Shown here in pieces: positions 1 through 6,045 of a DNA stretch of 6,095 nucleotides. Position 1 is the stretch's first letter; each line of letters opens with the position of its first letter. A model generated the notes under the pieces. It searched no databases, was not told the origin of the DNA, and saw nothing but the letters and a program-made list of their open reading frames with translations. Made by a program: the position numbers and the translations under genes. Location: assembly GCA_964415465.1 (NCBI GenBank), contig CAYQAL010000040.1, forward strand, positions 1 through 6,095. Reading direction: 5' to 3'. This DNA comes from JAGOTP01 sp964415465. GTDB taxonomy: Bacteria; Patescibacteriota; Patescibacteriia; 2-12-FULL-60-25.

Positions 1-1559
1 GCGTCTACAATATAGAGACGATTGTTATAGAGACTCATGGCTTGACTCGAGTCAGCGGTTGGAGCGTTTAAGGCGACAAGCCCGGATGATTTTCTGATAA
101 GCGAGGTCAGGGCAAGCTGTTTTTGTTCAGAGAGGGTCAAAACACCGTTTCTGGTGACAGCGATTCCATGTACGGGCGTTCCTTCTGCGGGAAGAGCGAT
201 TGTGTCGACAGCGGTGCTGTTTGAAAGGACTACGAGTGAAGTCGAAGCAGCGTCCGTTTGAACAATGGCAAGACCGCTGTCTGTGAGAATGAGGTCGCCC
301 AATGCGCCTTGTTCTGTTTGATATGTGACAGTCGGCTGGTCAACGCGCTGCTCTTTGCGTAGGCGTTGGCGAAGTCCTTCTAAGTCTTGAACGAGTTTAT
401 CTTTGGCTTCTTTCCGTTCAGTTGTTTTTATATCCAGTCCATTCGCAAGATTGAACGCTTCATTCACGAGCGCGCGAGCGCGTTCATCATTCTGGTAAAG
501 GAGATCTGCGTCTGCACGGTTTCGGCGATCTATCGCTTGGGTGTATACCGTATTCCAGAGTGTTTGTTCGGCAGATGCCTTACGTGCACGTTGGATCCAG
601 AATCCACCGGCTAAGACAACGACAAGCCCTACACCTCCCAAGATAAGACGCATACGCGCTTTTGCGGACGGGCCACCGCCGTGGCCAGCATTCATGCCGC
701 GAAGGCTCGCCAGGGTGAGGGGATCACCAGAATCGCGAGGCAGCTGCTTAGGCGCCTTTACGCGTGCAGATCGAATACGATCTGTGAGGGTATCCTTTAA
801 GCCAAACAGCTTGGTCTTCCAAGCGCGCATCATGGCGTTGCCGGAGCTACTCAATGGCGAGGTGGTTGATTCGACATAGGCTTCGGTTTCGAGTTCCTCT
901 TCGTGCAGATCTTGAACGGACTGGGCGGCGTCTGATTTTTTTGGTTCTTCTGTTCGTTGTGGAGCGGTATGAGCGGGCGACTGAGCCGTTTGAATGACGT
1001 TCGCGACGATCAATCCACTGAAGTGATCGGGAATGCGTCGACGTTCCAGTTCCTGTTTTACTTCCAGTGCAGCCGTGACCGGTGGATAGGTGCTGAGTTT
1101 TTCTTTTAATTCTAATTCCTGACGGAGGCGTTCAAAGTTGGTGGTTCCGGCGAAAAAGACATCTCCCGGCTGGAAGTCGCCGCAAATAAAGGAGGCGAAG
1201 GGTTTTTCTGGATTAAGTTCAGGTGGTTGTTCGAGTGAACCGAACAGATCAAACGAACGATAACTACCGTCTCCTTGCTTTTGAAGGAAGAGGTTCGTCA
1301 TGCGGCCAACGCCCGTGAGACAGATCCCGTGTTCGCTGACTTCNNNNNNNNNNNNNNNNNNNNNNNNNNNNNNNNNNNNNNNNNNNNNNNNNNNNNNNNN
1401 NNNNNNNNNNNNNNNNNNNNNNNNNNNNNNNNNNNNNNNNNNNGCTTCGGTGTCGAACTGAAAGACCCCGACAATTTTTTCGTCGAAGGCCGCCTGGTTC
1501 ACACTGATTTCGGCGAGACGAACGGACGTGCGTTCGGAGGCAGCAGGAGCGGAGGACAT
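1..1559 (-). CDS. PPM/SpoIIE-like phosphatase-fold membrane protein with C-terminal propeller-like region (partial, interrupted by N gap)
   Basis: The minus strand reads open from ATG (1559-1557) to the gap (38 codons, starting MSSAPAASERTSVRLAEISV) and again from 1343 to the window edge (447 codons, no stop), so the 3' end is missing. The frame agrees across the gap if it is really 100 nt. After the gap come, in order: a PPM/SpoIIE-like region with GDFQPGDVFFAGT (about 1181-1143), a position where active members carry a TDG-type metal-binding motif, and RIPDHFSGLIVA (about 1037-1002), resembling the final DDxT strand; a polar Ser/Pro/Glu-rich and then basic linker (about 1000-650); one transmembrane helix, LILGGVGLVVVLAGGFWI (647-594); a highly charged helical stretch (about 593-348); and short beta-strand repeats suggestive of a propeller (about 335-1). 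Positive charge before the helix predicts an N-terminus in the cytoplasm and a C-terminus outside. The apparent loss of the DG motif suggests an inactive or signalling domain. The frame stays open upstream to 1640 without another ATG, so the start is well supported. Reading-frame reality is high confidence; domain names are moderate and made from motif memory. Confidence 0.8.
   Translation of the reverse strand, partial: MSSAPAASERTSVRLAEISVNQAAFDEKIVGVFQFDTEXXXXXXXXXXXXXXXXXXXXXXXXXXXXXXXXXXEVSEHGICLTGVGRMTNLFLQKQGDGSYRSFDLFGSLEQPPELNPEKPFASFICGDFQPGDVFFAGTTNFERLRQELELKEKLSTYPPVTAALEVKQELERRRIPDHFSGLIVANVIQTAQSPAHTAPQRTEEPKKSDAAQSVQDLHEEELETEAYVESTTSPLSSSGNAMMRAWKTKLFGLKDTLTDRIRSARVKAPKQLPRDSGDPLTLASLRGMNAGHGGGPSAKARMRLILGGVGLVVVLAGGFWIQRARKASAEQTLWNTVYTQAIDRRNRADADLLYQNDERARALVNEAFNLANGLDIKTTERKEAKDKLVQDLEGLRQRLRKEQRVDQPTVTYQTEQGALGDLILTDSGLAIVQTDAASTSLVVLSNSTAVDTIALPAEGTPVHGIAVTRNGVLTLSEQKQLALTSLIRKSSGLVALNAPTADSSQAMSLYNNRLYIVD
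1344..1443. other. Assembly gap (100 N)
   Basis: Exactly 100 consecutive N, the conventional scaffold placeholder, lie inside the minus-strand phosphatase-like gene. True missing length is unknown. The missing piece should encode the first half of the PPM-like domain, including the region where the first metal-binding Asp motif normally lies. Confidence 0.97.
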
Positions 1560-1571
1560 GGAATTACCACT

Positions 1572-1601
1572 AGTATACGTACGCCAGAACGCCCTCGTCC
1601 A
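1572..1601 (-). promoter_or_regulatory. Probable promoter of the minus-strand gene, near-leaderless
   Basis: On the minus strand TATACT (1577-1572) matches five of six bases of a sigma-70 -10 box. TGGACG (1601-1596) is a four-of-six -35 with an 18-nt spacer. Transcription would start about 1565, leaving only some 5-7 nt before the ATG at 1559. No Shine-Dalgarno sequence lies upstream of that ATG, which fits a leaderless or near-leaderless message. Confidence 0.45.
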
Positions 1602-1642
1602 GGCCAGCCCGGGGAATTCCTTGGCTTGCCATTTCCCTCAAA

Positions 1643-1654
1643 ATCCTTCAGGAT
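1643..1654. promoter_or_regulatory. Inverted repeat, candidate operator of the HTH regulator
   Basis: ATCCT-TC-AGGAT is a perfect 5-bp inverted repeat with a 2-nt centre, ending 12 nt before the regulator's ATG. It overlaps where a weak plus-strand promoter would lie (TTGCCA at 1626-1631 as -35, but only a poor CAGGAT at 1649-1654 as -10). Position next to a winged-helix regulator suggests autoregulation. The repeat is short enough to occur by chance. Confidence 0.3.
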
Positions 1655-1657
1655 GAC

Positions 1658-1663
1658 GGGAGA
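1658..1663 (+). promoter_or_regulatory. Ribosome binding site of the HTH regulator
   Basis: GGGAGA lies three nucleotides before the ATG at 1667 (ATCT lies after GGG AG), giving GGAG-type pairing at a usual distance. It is the clearest Shine-Dalgarno site in the cluster and supports 1667 as the operon's first start codon. Confidence 0.55.
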
Positions 1664-1666
1664 TCT

Positions 1667-2287
1667 ATGCTTGAACACCTCTTTGGTTCTAAAACCAGAG
1701 TCAAGCTGTTGCGGCTGTTTCTTCGGAACCCCAACGAACCTATTTTTGTACGCGAATTGACCCGTCGGGTGGAAACGCAGATTAATGCTGTTCGTAGGGA
1801 ATTGATGAACTTGGTAAAGCTTGGATTGGTGACCGAAGCTTCGGTGGAAGAGCCGACGACTGGGGCTGGAAAGAAGCGTCCAGGGCTCAAACGTAAATAT
1901 TACCAACTCAATCAGCAGTTCCCTCTTTTAAACGAGATATCCTCCTTGATTTTAAAGGCCCAAGTACTCTTGGATCGTCGTCTGGATGAAGAGATCGCAG
2001 CGCTGGGAGACGTGCGTTATTTGGCGTTCATGGGGGCGTTTGTTCAGTCGGGAGGCACGAGTGTATCCAATACACCAGCCATCGACTTATTCTTGGTGGG
2101 GCGTGTTGACCAAGATGCTTTTAAGAAGCTCATGGGAGAGGTGGAATCGGTCTTCGGATCGGAGCTGAATTTCTCCATTTTAGCCCTGGACGAGTTCCGC
2201 TATCGTAAGGAGTTAGGCGACCGTTTTTTGCACTCAATTCTTGAGGCGCCAAAAAAAGTACTCATTGATCGGCTCCACGAGCGCTAG
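1667..2287 (+). CDS. Winged-helix transcriptional regulator with degenerate nucleotidyltransferase-like C-terminal domain
   Basis: 206 aa. Residues 1-80 form an ArsR/MarR-like winged helix: first helix 8-20 (KTRVKLLRLFL), second helix 27-35 (FVRELTRRV), recognition helix about 37-52 (TQINAVRRELMNLVKL), then a basic wing rich in Gly, Lys and Arg (63-77) ending in KYYQLN. A linker helix (90-110) leads to a region (114-180) that resembles the MNT/minimal nucleotidyltransferase fold: RYLAFMGAF sits where GS(F/Y)xRG is expected, and NTPAIDLFLVG where SDxDLLVVG is expected. Only one Asp of the DxD pair (D140) remains and the GS is GA, so catalysis is doubtful; a ligand-sensing or dimerisation role is inferred. 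Related HTH plus nucleotidyltransferase-like proteins are known from archaea and candidate-phyla bacteria. It is first in the cluster, has a GGGAGA ribosome site, and its TAG is followed after one nucleotide by the next ATG. The target is unknown; its own operon or the divergent gene are natural candidates. Confidence 0.85.
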   Translation: MLEHLFGSKTRVKLLRLFLRNPNEPIFVRELTRRVETQINAVRRELMNLVKLGLVTEASVEEPTTGAGKKRPGLKRKYYQLNQQFPLLNEISSLILKAQVLLDRRLDEEIAALGDVRYLAFMGAFVQSGGTSVSNTPAIDLFLVGRVDQDAFKKLMGEVESVFGSELNFSILALDEFRYRKELGDRFLHSILEAPKKVLIDRLHER

Positions 2288-2288
2288 T

Positions 2289-2690
2289 ATGGGTTGGCTT
2301 GGAATTGATACCCGGACGAATGGCCATTCGGTCATCTCCTGGGTCGAAGGTGAACAGATCGAGACGGTTCAGGTGGAAGGAAAGGCGGCTCGAGCGCTGC
2401 CGGTGATTGCGCGCCTTTTAGAGGGCCGAGTTTCTCAGGTCGAAGGCGTCTTGGTTGCCTCGGGTCCTGGGACATTTTCTTCGATTCGAACGGGGGTTCT
2501 CTATGCGAATCTCGTTTCTCGTTTGAAACAGGTTCCATTGATTGAGGTCTTGGAAGAAGAAGCATCTCCCGCGAATTATCCAAGACTAATTCAAGAGTAC
2601 CGATTGGGTACACGTCAGGCGGCGAGTTACATCGCCCCAGTGTACGATCGAGAGCCGAATATTACGACGCCTCGTGCCCCTACTGTATGA
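2289..2690 (+). CDS. tsaB: Short TsaB-like protein (tRNA t6A synthesis, ASKHA-fold, shortened)
   Basis: 133 aa. TsaB is the non-catalytic ASKHA-fold partner that binds TsaD and helps attach threonylcarbamoyl to A37 of ANN-decoding tRNAs in the cytoplasm. Visible hallmarks are the N-terminal strand MGWLGIDTRTNGHSVISW (family pattern ILxIDTSxxxxSVAL) and GPGTFSSIRTG at 59-69, matching the family's GPGSFTGLRIG, followed by helix LYANLVSRL and strand VPLIEV. The usual protein is about 200-230 aa; here the C-terminal lobe is almost absent, but a tail APVYDREPNIT (116-126) resembles the end of full-length TsaB (PxYxR), so this looks like a compact form rather than a simple truncation. The ATG at 2289 was chosen because it lies one nucleotide after the regulator's stop and starts directly with the conserved strand; a TTG at 2241 would overlap the regulator. 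No good Shine-Dalgarno is present. Its TGA overlaps the next ATG (ATGA). TsaD and TsaE are not in the window, so activity cannot be judged. Confidence 0.75.
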   Translation: MGWLGIDTRTNGHSVISWVEGEQIETVQVEGKAARALPVIARLLEGRVSQVEGVLVASGPGTFSSIRTGVLYANLVSRLKQVPLIEVLEEEASPANYPRLIQEYRLGTRQAASYIAPVYDREPNITTPRAPTV

Positions 2691-4168
2691 GCCTGGCTCA
2701 GCGCACACGCTTCTGGGAGATTCTGCCAGGAGCCATGGTTTGGACGACGCTCGTGGTAGCGATCGTCCTGTCTTTGGTGAAGCCGCTCTGGATGGTGTAT
2801 TTTATTATTGTGTTTGATCTGTATTGGTTGATACGTATTTGTTACTTTTTACCATTTTTACTCCATTCGTGGTGGAAATATCGCCAAGCCCTACGCCGAA
2901 ACTGGCAAGCGGAGCTCCAGGCCTTGCCCGACTACGATTCGCTGCGCCAGATTATTTTTCTTCCGTTCTCGAAGGAGGGTCCTGGTATTTTGCGTGAAAC
3001 CCTTCAGAACATTGCGATTGGTTCGTATCCAGCCAAGCAGTTGATCATCGTGTTGGCAGGAGAGGGGCAGTACGAAGAAAATGCACGAGCCGTTCAAGCC
3101 GAGATTCGTGCCCAGTTTTCGGATACCTTTGCTGCTCTTCATTTCACATTGCATCCACCAGGGCTGCCAGGAGAAATTCGTGGCAAGGGTTCGAATCTGC
3201 ACTGGGCGGCTGAAGAGGTTATTCCAAAACTCGTTGAACAAGGATTGGATCCAGAGAAAACGGTGGTCTCGTCGTTTGATGCGGACACGATTGTTCATCC
3301 GCAGTACTTCTCGTACTTAGGATATCTGTTTTTGACCGTTCCTGAGCCGACTCGCAGCTCCTATCAGCCGGTTGCGCTCTACAATAACAACTTGTGGGAA
3401 TCGCCAGCGCCAGTGCGTGTTGCCATGTTTGGAACCACCTTTTGGCTTTTGACCGAGCTTGGTCGACCAGAAGGGATGATGACGTTCTCCTCGCATTCCA
3501 TGAGTTTGCGTATGCTGATGGACGTGGGCTATTGGCAAAAGGACATTGTTTCAGAAGATTCGCGCATTTTTCTACAGGGGCTTGTTCATTACGATGGTCG
3601 CTATCGCGTGACCCCGATGTATCTTCCAGTTTCGATGGATACGGTTATGATGGGGGACTATTGGAAAGCACTCATCGCGCTGTATAAGCAATTGCGTCGC
3701 TGGGCCTGGGGGGTCGAGAATTTTCCGTACATGATCAAGGCCTTTTCAGAACGGCCAAACATGAAGCGTGGAGAAAAGTGGTGGTGGGCTTTGAAGCAGT
3801 TAGAAGGAACGTACACGTGGTCAACAGCGCCATTTTTGATCTTCATCCTTGGATATCTTCCATTTTTTGTGGCGCCTGAGGCGTTCCGAAGCTTCGCGGT
3901 GTTTCAGAATACGCCATTTACCCTTCAGTGGCTCATGCGTTTGTCCATGATTGGATTGTTCTCGTCCGCGTTTATCGCCATGACGCTCCTTCCACCTCGT
4001 CCTAAGCATCTGTCGCGCCCAGTAGCCTATGGAATCATGGTTCTGCAGTGGTTCCTCTTGCCGGTTACCTTCGTGTTGTTTAGCGCTGTGCCAGCCTTAG
4101 ATGCGCAAACACGCATGATGTTGGGTAAAAAACTTGGATTCAACGTCTCCCCGAAGCGGAAGGTGTAG
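2687..4168 (+). CDS. Polytopic membrane glycosyltransferase, family 2 (BcsA/hyaluronan-synthase-like motif set)
   Basis: 493 aa. Two N-terminal membrane helices (about 15-33 and 36-60) precede a cytoplasmic GT2 domain (about 85-345), followed by three hydrophobic segments (about 380-396, 412-435, 446-468) and a basic tail. Motifs seen: RGKGSNLHWA (165-174), matching the GKxxALN sugar-nucleotide motif; FDADT with D198 and D200, the metal/UDP-binding DxD; SEDSR with E290-D291, the catalytic-base ED; and QLRRW (335-339), the QxxRW motif of processive membrane glycosyltransferases. All key residues are therefore present and the enzyme should be active. Family knowledge predicts transfer from a nucleotide sugar to a growing chain or lipid at the inner face of the membrane, possibly with export through the helices; sugar and product cannot be read from sequence. 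The ATG overlaps the preceding TGA by four nucleotides (ATGA) and lacks a Shine-Dalgarno site, implying translational coupling. A beta-glycan or exopolysaccharide synthase and a lipid-linked glycosyltransferase are the main alternatives. Confidence 0.88.
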   Translation: MSLAQRTRFWEILPGAMVWTTLVVAIVLSLVKPLWMVYFIIVFDLYWLIRICYFLPFLLHSWWKYRQALRRNWQAELQALPDYDSLRQIIFLPFSKEGPGILRETLQNIAIGSYPAKQLIIVLAGEGQYEENARAVQAEIRAQFSDTFAALHFTLHPPGLPGEIRGKGSNLHWAAEEVIPKLVEQGLDPEKTVVSSFDADTIVHPQYFSYLGYLFLTVPEPTRSSYQPVALYNNNLWESPAPVRVAMFGTTFWLLTELGRPEGMMTFSSHSMSLRMLMDVGYWQKDIVSEDSRIFLQGLVHYDGRYRVTPMYLPVSMDTVMMGDYWKALIALYKQLRRWAWGVENFPYMIKAFSERPNMKRGEKWWWALKQLEGTYTWSTAPFLIFILGYLPFFVAPEAFRSFAVFQNTPFTLQWLMRLSMIGLFSSAFIAMTLLPPRPKHLSRPVAYGIMVLQWFLLPVTFVLFSAVPALDAQTRMMLGKKLGFNVSPKRKV

Positions 4169-4178
4169 ACTGAGAGGT

Positions 4179-5198
4179 ATGCTCGAAGCTCAAGCGTTGT
4201 CGGTTCATGTTGCAAGCGCTCATTCGCTGTATGATCGTCCAGATTTTTTAGCATCGCTTGAAGCGCAGACAAATCGTTCCTATCAGGTGATTTATGTGGA
4301 TCTAGGCGCTGGAAAGACGGGGACGGATAGCGAATTTGAGATCACACGCCCAGATGTCGTTCGCTTGCGTACCTTTCGAAATATAGGAGTTGTACGTGGG
4401 CATAACCAGGCGATCGCACTAGCCTTGAGTCGTTGGCCTCGGGAGACGTGGTCTGACCGATTGATTGTTCTTTCGCGTCCGGAAGTAGCCTTTGATCGCC
4501 GTGCCTGTGAAGTGTTTTTAGAAGTCTTTCAAGCCGACCCGAGCCTATGGGTGGCGGGACCAAAGGTCTTTTTAGCCGAAACGGCTCCGCACACCGACGG
4601 GGAATGGGTTGAACTGGTGTGTACGAATCAGCTTCATTCGGCTGGAATCGGCCTCACGCGTGGCCGAACACTTGTTCCTTTTGGGCAAGGAAAAGAAGAC
4701 ACGGGGGACTATGATGCGGGTGAGCGAATTCTCTTTTTGTCGGATGCGTGTGTTGTGATCCGGGCTTCTGCCTTGGAATCATTGGCATTGGCAGAGAATG
4801 TCTGGCTCGATCCGCATTTGCCACCGACCTTTGCTGTTCTTGACCTGTGTTGGCGCGCGGCGGTTCAGGGCGCGCGTCCGCGCCTGCTTCCAGATGCGCG
4901 TGTTTGGTTTGCGGCTCAAGAGCGTGCTTCGAGCAAGCGATCAGCTTGGAAAGAGCGCTATCTGCCGAGTCGACTCCGTCCACGAGGAGACACCTGGGGA
5001 CTTCGACTTGTACACGCGCCCTGGGTTTTGGGCTCGTATCTGCGTTATCGACTGTCCCGCATCTTTTCTGGGCGGTATTGGGATGAACGGATGGCACCCG
5101 AACCCGGGGCGAAGCTCATTTTGGCTGACTTGAAATTTCGCCGTCCGCCTGATAGAGCAGAGCCACTTGCGGAACGTCGCCGCTGGTTTACCACCTAG
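4179..5198 (+). CDS. Glycosyltransferase family 2-like protein with degenerate active site
   Basis: 339 aa, no membrane helix. The overall plan is that of WbbL/rhamnosyltransferase-like GT2 proteins: N-terminal strand LSVHVASAH (7-15), VIYVDLGAG (37-45) in place of VVDNxS, RNIGVVRGHNQAIALA (67-82) matching N.GfxxGnNxGixxA, SDACVVIRASALESL (188-202) matching gaxxliRrexfexx, and a C-terminal region matching DLCWRAxxxGxRxxxxPxAxV. Three catalytic positions differ: the NPD metal motif is SRPE (99-102), the ED pair of the FEDTDLCRRA motif is replaced in FAVLDLCWRA (218-227), and the following V(V)H is VWF (242-244). D41, E102 and D222 are the nearby acids that remain. A non-catalytic partner, or a divergent enzyme, is inferred. 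About 80 additional residues rich in Arg follow the domain (about 255-339). The ATG at 4179 was preferred over an upstream TTG at 4134 because 4134 would overlap the previous gene; GAGAGG lies just upstream at unusually short spacing. The next gene starts four nucleotides after the stop. Confidence 0.8.
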   Translation: MLEAQALSVHVASAHSLYDRPDFLASLEAQTNRSYQVIYVDLGAGKTGTDSEFEITRPDVVRLRTFRNIGVVRGHNQAIALALSRWPRETWSDRLIVLSRPEVAFDRRACEVFLEVFQADPSLWVAGPKVFLAETAPHTDGEWVELVCTNQLHSAGIGLTRGRTLVPFGQGKEDTGDYDAGERILFLSDACVVIRASALESLALAENVWLDPHLPPTFAVLDLCWRAAVQGARPRLLPDARVWFAAQERASSKRSAWKERYLPSRLRPRGDTWGLRLVHAPWVLGSYLRYRLSRIFSGRYWDERMAPEPGAKLILADLKFRRPPDRAEPLAERRRWFTT

Positions 5199-5202
5199 TC
5201 CT

Positions 5203-6027
5203 ATGCCTGTTTCTGAACAACCACTGGTCACGTTTATAACGGTTAATTACCGCATGCGTGAGCATATTCGTAATCTTCTGAAAGGGTTTGAAGATGCGCA
5301 GATCACGTTTCCCTACGAATACTACCTGGTGGATTGTTCACCAGAAGATGGAACGTACGCCATGGTCACACAGACGTATCCTTGGGTAAAAGCCATCGAT
5401 CCAAAAGCGAACTTAGGGTTTGGACGGGGGAATAATGTGGCGATGAAGCTTGCGAAGGGAAAATACATTGTTCTCGTGAACCCGGACCTGGTTATTTTTC
5501 CGGGTGAATTAGAAAAGTGGATTGAATGGATGGAGGCGTATCCAGATGTGGGCATCTCGGCCCCACGTGTGTTGAACCCAGACCGAACCGACCAGACGAC
5601 GACCTGTCGTTTTCACACGATCGGTATTCCGCTCTATCGTCGCACGGCGCTCGGAAAACTGCCGTGGGCCAAAAAAGCCGTCGATCGTTTCATCATGAAG
5701 GACATGGACCGTACCAAAGAGCAGCCGATTGATTGGGCACAAGGGTCAGCGTTGTGTATTCGTCGTGATTTGGTTGAAAAGATTGGTGGATTTGATGAAG
5801 CATTCTTCATGTATTTTGAAGATACAGACCTCTGCCGGCGTGCTTGGGAAGCGGGCAGTCGTGTCGTGTACACGCCGGTTGCTTCCGTTGTGCACTATCA
5901 TCACCGCGAAAGTCGCATTAAGCGCCCATGGGAGATCTTTACGAACAAGACCACGCGCTATCACATCAAGAGTGCTTTCATCTATTTTTGGAAATATCGC
6001 GGAAAAAAATTACCGGTCAAGAAGTAA
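5203..6027 (+). CDS. Glycosyltransferase family 2, rhamnosyltransferase (WbbL)-like
   Basis: 274 aa, soluble GT-A fold. Motifs in order: VTFITVNYRMREHIRNLL (9-26) opening strand and helix; YYLVDCSPEDGT (40-51), the VDxxSxDGT nucleotide-binding loop; NLGFGRGNNVAMKLAKG (70-86); LVNPDLVI (91-98), the NPD metal motif; WAQGSALCIRRDLVEKIGGF (178-197); FEDTDLCRRAWEAG (205-218) with the E206-D207 catalytic pair; and VVHYHHRES (229-237). All are intact, and length is typical, so this should be an active transferase. Relatives move rhamnose or other deoxysugars from dTDP- or other nucleotide sugars onto surface polysaccharide or O-antigen-type chains; the donor here is not determined. The C-terminus is basic with a short amphipathic stretch (257-266) that may touch the membrane. 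ATG 5203 sits four nucleotides after the previous stop; an upstream TTG at 5167 would overlap that gene and adds no conserved sequence. No Shine-Dalgarno is visible. This is the last certain gene of the plus-strand cluster. Confidence 0.9.
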   Translation: MPVSEQPLVTFITVNYRMREHIRNLLKGFEDAQITFPYEYYLVDCSPEDGTYAMVTQTYPWVKAIDPKANLGFGRGNNVAMKLAKGKYIVLVNPDLVIFPGELEKWIEWMEAYPDVGISAPRVLNPDRTDQTTTCRFHTIGIPLYRRTALGKLPWAKKAVDRFIMKDMDRTKEQPIDWAQGSALCIRRDLVEKIGGFDEAFFMYFEDTDLCRRAWEAGSRVVYTPVASVVHYHHRESRIKRPWEIFTNKTTRYHIKSAFIYFWKYRGKKLPVKK

Positions 6028-6045
6028 GCGTCATAATAGTGTACA

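Noticed and set aside
387..879. Plus-strand frames of 75 and 112 codons
   Set aside because: They lie opposite the minus-strand membrane protein, whose frame shows domain logic (transmembrane helix, charged coil, repeats); the plus frames show no such order.
1569..1666. Cluster of common restriction sites resembling a cloning polylinker
   Set aside because: Flanking sequence on both sides is natural coding DNA in a consistent gene order, and the sites are not contiguous as in a polylinker; vector contamination is unlikely.
1275..1906. Plus frame spanning the N gap and minus frames of 135 and 80 codons over the regulator start
   Set aside because: The plus frame crosses N residues and opposes the real minus gene; the minus frames oppose the winged-helix domain and have no recognisable composition.
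2241..2288. TTG start at 2241 giving the TsaB-like protein 16 more residues
   Set aside because: It overlaps the regulator by 47 nt, and the added residues do not match the TsaB N-terminus, which begins with the conserved strand at ATG 2289.
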